11,995 bases of DNA from contig CAZNUA010000019.1 in assembly GCA_964576115.1 (NCBI GenBank), forward strand, positions 1 through 11,995, given 5' to 3'. Under the pieces are notes generated by a model. The model worked only from the letters and a program-made list of their open reading frames with translations, ran no database searches and was not told where the DNA came from. Shown piece after piece: positions 6,176 through 11,995 of this stretch. Every line of letters starts with the position of its first letter. Positions within the stretch are counted from its first letter, which is position 1. Source of the stretch: CAYSYY01 sp964576115 [NCBI: uncultured Gemmatimonadota bacterium]. GTDB taxonomy: Bacteria; Blakebacterota; Blakebacteria; Blakebacterales. The position numbers and the translations under genes were made by a program.

Positions 6176-7396
6176 TCAGGGATAGATGAGTCCCTCCACG
6201 GCCGGGACGATGCGGTAGACGGTCGGCAGCCGTTCTTCTGTTTCCTCGTCGGTGACGAAGGTCAGATAGTGACCGTGACTCACACGGCCGGATGAGGCCG
6301 GCAGGTAACACTGCCCCAGATACTCCCCCTCGGGACTCACGACCAGACAGGTTGTCCCCAGACCCCGCTCCCGAGCGTCGAAATCATGGTACCGGACCAG
6401 CCAGTGCCAGCCCGCTTCATCGACCTGCGAGTCGTTCCAGAACGCCTTGTTCTCGGGCAAGGTCAGATCGAGACGGCTCTCCCTGATGTGGGGTGGAGCA
6501 CCGACGAGCCGCTCTTCCTCCAGGGCCCGGACATTGGCTTCATCCTGCCGGGTGACCGGCCGGACCGGCAATTCCAGGCGGATCCGCCGGAGGAGCCGGC
6601 CGCTGAAATCGTACCAGGCGATGACCGGCTCATCGCCGTTGCAGAGCATGCAACCCAGCCCCGGCCGGACGCAGACCTGGGGCTGGGGAGCATAGTACAT
6701 GGCCGCACTGCGCCGACCTCCATCCTTGATGGCAATGGAAATCCCGTGGGGAGTCTCGATCGCGGCGATTTCGTCGCGGTCGCTGTTCAGGATCGACACC
6801 CGCTCCCAGACCGAGGCGAACTCATCGCCCCGCTCCTCCATCCTCAGCACCTGGAGGAGGGTTCCGTCATCGGGCCCGAAATACAGGCCCGAGAACATGA
6901 CCGGTCGCCGCGGAAGCGAGGTCATATCGATCAGGGTGCCGTCGGTACGAAAACGGGTTACCCGCCAGCCCCGGGGATCGCAGAGATGGATCACATCGCC
7001 CTGCAGGTACTGGAGCTCCAGGCTCTGGAACTCACCCGGCCCGCCGCCCTCCCGGCCGAAAGACCGCAGGTAGCGACCCGCGGGATCGAAGACGGCCACC
7101 CGGCCGTTGCCTGTATCTGCGACATAGAAATACCCGGCCTCGTCACGGATGAACTCGCCCGGCCGGAAGAGAAGGGACTCCTCGTTCTCTGGATCGGAAG
7201 ACAGGGTGAGTACTTTCTCGAAGGTGAACAGGGGCGCTTCGAACTTCGCGCCGCCGGTTGTCAGGGCGGTCGGCACCCCCGCTTCCTCGATGATCGAGAA
7301 CTCATACCGCGGATTCTGCTGCGCGTCGGCGCTCGAGACAGCAAAACCGAGACCGATGACAATCAGCAGGACGTACTTCACGCGGCTTTCTGACAT
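6176..7396 (-). CDS. Secreted six-bladed beta-propeller (NHL-like) protein
   Basis: The 406-aa product starts with a Sec signal peptide (hydrophobic 8-20, likely cleavage after SSADA at residue 25). The mature part resembles the six-bladed beta-propeller family common in Bacteroidota and Gemmatimonadota-like genomes. The clearest blade is at ~82-122, with YVADTGNGRVAVFDPAGRYL and then a GREGGGPGEF turn, as in NHL repeats. Further blade-like units are HLCDPRGWRVTRFRTDG (~138-153) and VIAWYDFSGRLLRRIRL (~258-274). Six Cys are present (139, 242, 249, 252, 350, 363), three of them in one loop. No catalytic residues can be assigned; such propellers usually bind ligands or partners outside the cytoplasm. 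The ATG at 7396 has GGAG about ten bases upstream. The gene is divergent from the one at 7542 and 119 bases upstream of the zinc-ribbon gene. Confidence 0.85.
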   Translation of the reverse strand: MSESRVKYVLLIVIGLGFAVSSADAQQNPRYEFSIIEEAGVPTALTTGGAKFEAPLFTFEKVLTLSSDPENEESLLFRPGEFIRDEAGYFYVADTGNGRVAVFDPAGRYLRSFGREGGGPGEFQSLELQYLQGDVIHLCDPRGWRVTRFRTDGTLIDMTSLPRRPVMFSGLYFGPDDGTLLQVLRMEERGDEFASVWERVSILNSDRDEIAAIETPHGISIAIKDGGRRSAAMYYAPQPQVCVRPGLGCMLCNGDEPVIAWYDFSGRLLRRIRLELPVRPVTRQDEANVRALEEERLVGAPPHIRESRLDLTLPENKAFWNDSQVDEAGWHWLVRYHDFDARERGLGTTCLVVSPEGEYLGQCYLPASSGRVSHGHYLTFVTDEETEERLPTVYRIVPAVEGLIYP

Positions 7397-7541
7397 CGTT
7401 CTATCTCCAGAATCGGGGGCGGTTGTCGCGATAACGATCCGGAATATGCAACTCCCACCATATCACTTTTCACACCCCCCTGAAAACCAGATGTCTGAGC
7501 CCCGCCTTTCGGAAAGGAACCGGATACGATAGGCTGTTTTC
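7397..7541. promoter_or_regulatory. Divergent intergenic region with two small dyads
   Basis: This 145-base gap separates the divergent propeller and membrane-protein genes and should hold both promoters. It contains the hyphenated palindrome CCTTTC-G-GAAAGG (7505-7517), 24 bases before the ATG at 7542, and an inverted repeat TTTTCA-N8-TGAAAA (7467-7486) with a C-rich spacer. TTGTCG and TATGCA, 16 bases apart near 7423-7450, are a weak plus-strand promoter candidate. No convincing -35/-10 pair was found for the propeller gene. Confidence 0.35.
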
Positions 7542-8453
7542 ATGGATCAATCCCCTCAGGAATCCGGACGCGACCGATATCCATTCCCCTGGTGGGGCTG
7601 GCTCGGTCTGGCGATCATGGCGGCGGGGGGACTGGGGGCCCTGCTGACCGACTGGCGGCCGCTCGAGTTCTATTTCACCCCCTGGATGTGGAGCGGCTAT
7701 CTGCTGTCCGTCGACGCCCTGGTCCGGCGGCTGCGGGGGACCTCGTGGCTCTCCCCTCACCCCGGCCGGTTCCTGCTCCTGCTCCCGCTGAGTCTGGCAC
7801 TCTGGCTCATTTTCGAAGCCTATAACCTGCACCTGCAGAACTGGGCCTATGTCGGCCTGCCCGATTCGCTGCCGCTGCGGCTGCTGGGCTATGGCTGGTC
7901 GTTCGTCACCATCTGGCCGGCCCTCTTTCTGACCGCCGACCTGCTCGAAGCCTTCGGTCTCAGAGTGACCGGCTCGCCACTCATCATGACCCCCCGCCGG
8001 TTGCGCCTCTGGACTCTGGCCGGCGCGCTGATGGCCGCCGTACCCCTGCTGCTGCCCGCCCGGATCGCAGCCTACACCTTCGCCATCGTCTGGGTGGCTT
8101 TCGTCCCCCTGATCGAGCCCTTTCTTCTCGATCGAGCACCGGTCGACACCCTGCTCGCCCGGGCCCGGCGCGGGGAGTGGACCCGCTGGGTCAGCCTGGG
8201 GACGGGGGGACTGCTCTGCGGCCTGATCTGGGAGAGCTGGAACATGGTCGCAGAGGCGCGCTGGATCTACATCTTCCCGATGTTCCAGAACTGGAAGATC
8301 TTCGAGATGCCCGCCCCCGGCTTTCTGGGTTTCATCCCCTTCGCCTGGGAGGCGGCCTCTCTCTATGCTCTCTCGCTCGCCATCCTGGTCCGGATTCACC
8401 CCCGGCTGCGCTCGACGGCCCTCCTGCCGCTTGCCGGCCCGGCCGGGGAGTGA
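7542..8453 (+). CDS. Polytopic membrane protein with internal duplication, function unknown
   Basis: I do not recognise a characterised family. The 303-aa product has about seven to eight hydrophobic segments and two similar halves. In the first, FEAYN (91-95), W101-Y103 and LLGY (114-117) line up with WESWN (230-234), W241-Y243 and FLGF (261-264) in the second. Upstream, WMWSGYLLSVDAL (48-60) resembles VWVAFVPLIEPFLL (183-196), so the repeat unit is ~140-150 residues. Buried acids E92, E231 and E270 and the paired Asn residues could line a site. Duplicated three-to-four-helix units with membrane Glu recall the lycopene-cyclase (CrtYc/CrtYd) fold, but the P-x-E-E motif is absent, so this is only a guess. 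The ATG at 7542 has AGG eight bases upstream. The gene stands alone on the plus strand, its stop 18 bases from the convergent redoxin-like gene. Confidence 0.8.
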   Translation: MDQSPQESGRDRYPFPWWGWLGLAIMAAGGLGALLTDWRPLEFYFTPWMWSGYLLSVDALVRRLRGTSWLSPHPGRFLLLLPLSLALWLIFEAYNLHLQNWAYVGLPDSLPLRLLGYGWSFVTIWPALFLTADLLEAFGLRVTGSPLIMTPRRLRLWTLAGALMAAVPLLLPARIAAYTFAIVWVAFVPLIEPFLLDRAPVDTLLARARRGEWTRWVSLGTGGLLCGLIWESWNMVAEARWIYIFPMFQNWKIFEMPAPGFLGFIPFAWEAASLYALSLAILVRIHPRLRSTALLPLAGPAGE

Positions 8454-8471
8454 ACCGCGGGCGGCGGGACG

Positions 8472-9020
8472 TCAGAGACTGCGCAGGGCGACGAGGATAT
8501 TGCCTTCCAGCAACTGCTGGTTGTAGCGGTTCACCGTCCCGACCATGAGCAGAACCCGGTTGTTGCGGGCCACGATCGCATTCTTCGGCAGATCGTCGAC
8601 GCCGTACTGCTCGAAACTCTGGCGGTCTTCGAGCATGACCACCGGCCACTCATAGCCACCTTCGGCGAAGATCGCGCCGACATCGGTCGTATCCCCCTCG
8701 GCGGGAAAACAGACCGTGATGACCTTCAGGCCCGCCTCGGCGTGCCGCTCCACGATCGGTTTGATCAGAGCCAGCTGATCGGTGTCGTGCTTTTCGGCCG
8801 GATCCAGAAACATGATCAGAAGGGCCGAGCCCTCCTGTTCGCGCAAGGCGATTTCCTCCCCCGCGGTGGTCTGCCAGGTCAGATCGGGCAGACGGTTGCC
8901 GGCCAGAAACGAACCTTCGCCCTGCTGGACCGTCGGCGGGTAGCCGGCGGAAACAAGCAGTATGCCGCCGAGGGTGAGGGGAAGAAGTATCCGTGTGGTG
9001 AGAGTGCAGAAGGAGCTCAT
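8472..9020 (-). CDS. Exported thioredoxin-fold (redoxin-like) protein lacking redox cysteines
   Basis: The product has 182 aa. A hydrophobic N-terminal segment (~10-25) serves as signal peptide or anchor. The rest reads as a thioredoxin/AhpC-TSA fold: RLPDLTWQTTAGEEIAL (43-59), strand ALLIMFLDP (66-74), a helix, strand LKVITVCFPAEG (98-109), a cis-Pro-like DLPKNAIVARNNRVL (143-157), and a final strand and helix. Where a redox CxxC or peroxidatic Cys should follow the first strand the sequence is DPAEKHD (73-79), with no Cys; the only mature Cys is C104. It may therefore be a binding or scaffold protein rather than an oxidoreductase. The start is the ATG at 9020, behind a consensus AAAGGAGG; the frame is open further upstream but only over the peptidase gene. 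It follows the M14 gene by 106 bases on the same strand. Confidence 0.82.
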   Translation of the reverse strand: MSSFCTLTTRILLPLTLGGILLVSAGYPPTVQQGEGSFLAGNRLPDLTWQTTAGEEIALREQEGSALLIMFLDPAEKHDTDQLALIKPIVERHAEAGLKVITVCFPAEGDTTDVGAIFAEGGYEWPVVMLEDRQSFEQYGVDDLPKNAIVARNNRVLLMVGTVNRYNQQLLEGNILVALRSL

Positions 9021-9026
9021 CAGCAA

Positions 9027-9034
9027 CCTCCTTT
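9027..9034 (-). promoter_or_regulatory. Ribosome binding site fixing the redoxin-like start
   Basis: AAAGGAGG on the minus strand lies six bases before the ATG at 9020. This near-perfect Shine-Dalgarno sequence decides the start against the longer open frame, which extends into the peptidase gene. Confidence 0.85.
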
Positions 9035-9126
9035 CGATGTGATCTGACTCCCTGCCGGATCTGCTCCGCAGTCCCTGTGTATCAGGCGTTTCAGGTCCAC
9101 GTTCATTCGGTGCTATCCGACCCCTT

Positions 9127-11898
9127 TCAGGGCAGACGCACGCTTTCTGCGGCTCCCAGGAATATGCCGTTGAAGAGCAATCCGAAGGCGCCGTGTGTCT
9201 GAGCCCGGTAGGTGATGTCCGACGCAAAAGCATAGAGTTTTCCCTGCCCCTGCGCGGCCTCGAAAAAAATCGTCCCGCCCTCGAGCCGTTCCTGTCCCCA
9301 GGCCCAACCGCTGCGCAGCGGGGCGTCACGGTCGAACCACCCGATCCGGCGCACCCCGCGTGCCGCCGCTCCGGCTCGCAGGCGGAAAACCGTATCCCGG
9401 CTGAAGAGGAAGTCGAGCCGGTCGGGCAGACCGTGCACCAGGGGGCTGCCCGGTTCGAGCCGGACCGAAAGGAGCGAACCGGGGATGAAGAACTCGTCCA
9501 TTCCCAGCCGCTCCCCGTCGACGGGATCGACCAGGTGGTTGCCGACCGGCAGGCCGGCATGTTCGGCCAGGACCGCGCTGGAACCCAGCGCTATCACCGT
9601 TCCGCCGGCCCGGATAAACTCGAGCAGGCGTGGCACGGTTTCGGTGACCGTGACCGAACCGGTCCGGTCGCGGTACTCCTCGGGCACCTCGGGTTGTCCC
9701 GACCCGGCACCGCTCCTCATACCGCTGTAGCCACCCCGTCCGCCGCGATCGGTGCCCGGAATGGCGCCGTCGGGGAAGACGAGAACATCGAAGTCAGCCG
9801 TCAGGTCGCCCCGGTCGAGTCGCTGGGGGAAGACCAGATCGAAGTCGAATTCGAAGCGCTCGAGCAGATAGCGGTCCCACCCCGAAGTCATCGAACCGCC
9901 GTAGCGGTCCCAGAGGCCGATGCGGGGCCGGCGCAGCTCGAAGGCCGGGCCGGCGGGAATCCGGTCAGCGCCGGTGAAACTCACTCCCGTCTCCTGCGCA
10001 CAGATTTCGACGATCTCTGCGACCCCGGCCCCGGCCGGAATCCAGTAGGTGCCCGCCGGCCAGTCGCGATCCGCAACCCTGACCGGAGCCCTCAGCCAGA
10101 AGACCTCGTGACCGGCTCCCAGCAGCCGGTTCAAGGCGATTGCGGAGGCGGTGACGCGGTGGTCGAGCAGAAAGCCGGCCGCTCCGTCAGCGGCCTTGAC
10201 CTGCCCCTCCGGAGGCGGAACCGGCCCCTCGAGCAGTTCGAAGGGACCGTCGAAAGCTTCGAGAATGCGGTCGAAGGTCACGCCCATCTGGAAAGCCAGG
10301 GTCCAGCCGGCACTGTCGTACGGGGGCACCGGCGGCCCGCCGGGGTAGGCGAAATCGTCGGGGTGATTCTGCGGCTCGAACATATCGAGCACATGCGGCC
10401 GGAAAGCCTGGGCGGTGAGGACGACATAGGACCCGGCCGGGTAGGTCCGGTCCGACACGGTAAAATCGGCCGTGGCCCGCTGTACTTCCACCCCGCCCTT
10501 CATGAGCACGTTGACAAAGGTGGTGGCCCGCGGAACATCGACCTGATCGGCGGGCAGAATGTACCCGCGGGGATCGCGGTCTTCGGGCCTCCGCAGGCCG
10601 GCCAGGTAGTCCTCCCGGTCGCCCCGTCCCCGCTCGAGCCGCTCGCGCTCGGCCTCGATTCGGTCGGGGATGACGGTCCAGGAATCGCGGCTCCCTTTTT
10701 CGATCTGGTTACTGCCCATCCGCCAGATGTTGTACAGCAGCTGGTCGCGATGGCGCGAGGCATAGTCGAGTACGGCGAAATCGGCCGTCATCGAATACTC
10801 GATCGACTGGCGCTGGTGCCAGGGACCGGGCTCGACCGGCAGGGGCAGGTCGGTGCTCGCGATCTGCCGCTCGGGCCGATAAGGAATCTCCATCGGCGTG
10901 GGATGGCCGATGATCTCGGTCAGCAGCCCGATCATGTTGTGGTAGTACGGGGTGGTACGCTGGCCGCCGTTCCACCAGATCGAGTACGACGCCCCGGAGC
11001 GCATCGTGCTCCCCCCCTTGCCCTCAGCCACGAAGCGGTGATGCATGGCCGTGCCGACCTGCTCGATACCGGTCAGGACGAGGGGATCGATGTTGTAGTT
11101 GGGAGGATCGCGGAAGGGAGGCGCGAAGAGAACCGTTCCCGACGGCCCGGTCTGATGCGGGTTGTAGACGATCTGGGGATACCACTCGCGGTAGAGCACC
11201 CGATTCATGTTCTCGGTTTCGATCAGGTTGGCCATGTAGGAGTCGCGGTTGTTGTCGTGCCCGACGTAATGGTGATAGAGCACCGGCAGGCCGCCCGTGC
11301 TGCGCTCCTCGGGGTTCTCGGCCCGCATGTACCAGTTCGAGACCAGGTCCATTCCATCGGGATTGGCGTGGGCGGCCAGCAGGATGACGTCATCCAGAAT
11401 GCGCCTGGTTTCGGCATCATCCCCGCTCACCATCCGGTAGACCAGCTCGACGAGCTGCTGGGCTCCGACCACCTCGGTGGCGTGCAGACCGCCGTCGATC
11501 CACACCACCGCCCGTCCCTCGGCAGCCAGTTCGCGGGCGGTGTTCTCGTCGATCCCGTGAGCCCGGGCCAGCCGCCCGGCGATCGAACGGTAGTGCTCGA
11601 GCCGCCGGTGGTTGTCGGCAGAGGTGATGATCGCCATCAGCTGATCGCGTCCCAGGGAGGTCTTTCCGATCGAGGTCAGCACCATCCGGTCCGATTCCCG
11701 GTCCAGCGTCCGCCAGTAATCGGCAAGCTGTTGATAGGTCAGCAGAACGTAGTCGGCTCCCACCTCGCAGCCGAACTGCTCTTCGGGAGTCGTGACGCGG
11801 GTACCGCCGCAGGCGGCAGTGAGCAGGAGCAGGACCGGGAGTGCGGCGAGGCCGGCAGAGAAGCGGAACCGGGCGGGAACGGGAAGGGGCCGGTGCAT
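9127..11898 (-). CDS. M14-family zinc carboxypeptidase, lipoprotein, with C-terminal amidotransferase-like domain
   Basis: This is a predicted exported zinc peptidase of 923 aa. The N-terminus is a lipoprotein signal (hydrophobic ~15-26, then LTAAC with C30). The M14 domain is complete: H139-x-x-E142 (GGLHATEVVG) and H248 (VYNPHQTG) as zinc ligands, N217-R218 as the substrate-carboxylate Asn-Arg pair, and E328 (GLLTEIIG) as the catalytic Glu; these roles are assigned by family analogy. The middle region contains RPHVLDMFEPQNHPDD (500-515) and PYDSAGWTLAFQMGV (526-540), typical of long secreted M14 proteins. The C-terminal part (~655-923) is like a type-1 glutamine-amidotransferase fold, with DFDVLVFPDGA (703-713) and RAGGTVIALGS (763-773); a Gly-rich loop precedes it. 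The ATG at 11898 has GGAGG eight bases upstream and is preferred over a GTG 15 bases earlier. It probably cleaves peptides outside the cytoplasm; the substrate is unknown. Confidence 0.92.
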   Translation of the reverse strand: MHRPLPVPARFRFSAGLAALPVLLLLTAACGGTRVTTPEEQFGCEVGADYVLLTYQQLADYWRTLDRESDRMVLTSIGKTSLGRDQLMAIITSADNHRRLEHYRSIAGRLARAHGIDENTARELAAEGRAVVWIDGGLHATEVVGAQQLVELVYRMVSGDDAETRRILDDVILLAAHANPDGMDLVSNWYMRAENPEERSTGGLPVLYHHYVGHDNNRDSYMANLIETENMNRVLYREWYPQIVYNPHQTGPSGTVLFAPPFRDPPNYNIDPLVLTGIEQVGTAMHHRFVAEGKGGSTMRSGASYSIWWNGGQRTTPYYHNMIGLLTEIIGHPTPMEIPYRPERQIASTDLPLPVEPGPWHQRQSIEYSMTADFAVLDYASRHRDQLLYNIWRMGSNQIEKGSRDSWTVIPDRIEAERERLERGRGDREDYLAGLRRPEDRDPRGYILPADQVDVPRATTFVNVLMKGGVEVQRATADFTVSDRTYPAGSYVVLTAQAFRPHVLDMFEPQNHPDDFAYPGGPPVPPYDSAGWTLAFQMGVTFDRILEAFDGPFELLEGPVPPPEGQVKAADGAAGFLLDHRVTASAIALNRLLGAGHEVFWLRAPVRVADRDWPAGTYWIPAGAGVAEIVEICAQETGVSFTGADRIPAGPAFELRRPRIGLWDRYGGSMTSGWDRYLLERFEFDFDLVFPQRLDRGDLTADFDVLVFPDGAIPGTDRGGRGGYSGMRSGAGSGQPEVPEEYRDRTGSVTVTETVPRLLEFIRAGGTVIALGSSAVLAEHAGLPVGNHLVDPVDGERLGMDEFFIPGSLLSVRLEPGSPLVHGLPDRLDFLFSRDTVFRLRAGAAARGVRRIGWFDRDAPLRSGWAWGQERLEGGTIFFEAAQGQGKLYAFASDITYRAQTHGAFGLLFNGIFLGAAESVRLP

Positions 11899-11906
11899 GA
11901 GGAAAA

Positions 11907-11911
11907 CCTCC
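11907..11911 (-). promoter_or_regulatory. Ribosome binding site fixing the M14 peptidase start
   Basis: GGAGG on the minus strand lies eight bases before the ATG at 11898. The in-frame GTG at 11913 overlaps this site and so cannot use it, which favours the ATG. Confidence 0.75.
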
Positions 11912-11953
11912 ACGGAAGCGGGGAGACCGCGGCCAGATGACCTTTCTCTATCA

Positions 11954-11983
11954 GGAATACTCCCGGCGGGTTCGATACTTCAA
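11954..11983 (-). promoter_or_regulatory. Weak candidate promoter for the M14 peptidase gene
   Basis: TTGAAG (11983-11978) and TATTCC (11959-11954) on the minus strand are 18 bases apart, upstream of the peptidase start. The -10 match is only three of six and the spacing slightly long. It is the only pair I found in the 97 bases visible upstream; the true promoter may lie beyond the window. Confidence 0.2.
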
Positions 11984-11995
11984 GCCATGCGTCGG

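Noticed and set aside
7470-8399. A 309-codon open frame on the minus strand opposite the membrane protein gene
   Set aside because: The translation is a low-complexity Gln/Gly/Pro/Glu mix typical of the antisense of a Leu-rich membrane protein; the plus strand has coherent helices and a duplicated motif.
8434-8446. CCGGCC-C-GGCCGG near the convergent gene ends as a possible bidirectional terminator
   Set aside because: It lies inside the 3' end of the membrane protein gene, the arms leave only a one-base loop unless shortened, and no T-run follows on either strand.
9021-9560. Upstream extension of the redoxin-like reading frame
   Set aside because: It overlaps the M14 gene, is Arg/Ser-rich without family similarity, and the consensus ribosome site at 9027-9034 sets the start at 9020.
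9193-11940. A 915-codon open frame on the plus strand opposite the M14 peptidase
   Set aside because: Its translation is rich in Gly, Arg, Asp, His and Pro with no recognisable domain, while the opposite strand has the full M14 active site. Long antisense frames are common in GC-rich genes.

Overview
The window is GC-rich, densely coded bacterial DNA. It looks like a diderm: one protein has a lipobox and a secreted zinc-carboxypeptidase domain, and another has a Sec signal peptide followed by a beta-propeller. The gene order rnfC-D-G-E-A-B, the short RnfC and the long multi-cluster RnfB resemble the Rnf operons of anaerobic Firmicutes, Thermotogae and Bacteroidetes rather than the proteobacterial type. 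The long M14 peptidase and the six-bladed propeller are styles common in Bacteroidota, Gemmatimonadota and related candidate phyla. I cannot place the organism more precisely from sequence alone.

Positions 1-5247 (minus strand) hold an Rnf operon, rnfCDGEAB, complete except that rnfB runs off the left edge. Rnf is a membrane ferredoxin:NAD+ oxidoreductase that couples electron transfer between ferredoxin and NAD(H) to ion pumping. RnfC is the NADH/FMN subunit and RnfB the ferredoxin-side iron-sulphur subunit. RnfA and RnfE form the membrane core with a shared iron-sulphur site, and RnfD and RnfG carry covalent FMN. The genes are 2-32 bases apart. Two junctions share the same 10-mer, in which the upstream amber stop is fused to a Shine-Dalgarno run. 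A candidate promoter, a perfect 12-base palindrome and an inverted repeat lie upstream of rnfC.

Positions 5394-7396 (minus strand) hold a zinc-ribbon protein with two membrane helices, just upstream of the Rnf operon, and a secreted six-bladed beta-propeller protein. Positions 7542-8453 (plus strand) encode a lone polytopic membrane protein with an internal duplication. It is divergent from the propeller gene and convergent with the next gene. Positions 8472-11898 (minus strand) hold a large M14-family zinc carboxypeptidase lipoprotein followed by a thioredoxin-fold protein that lacks the redox cysteines. No tRNA, rRNA, CRISPR array, insertion sequence or integrase was seen, and no gene-free stretch exceeds 300 bases.

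The strongest oddities are in the Rnf complex. The C-terminal ferredoxin domain of RnfB keeps all four ligands of one [4Fe-4S] cluster and has lost three of the four for its partner. The FMN-attachment motifs of RnfD and RnfG both lack the usual leading Asp. RnfA carries an insertion of about 18 residues. I see no convincing new multi-gene system; the unusual content is in variants of known machinery and in two unrecognised membrane proteins.
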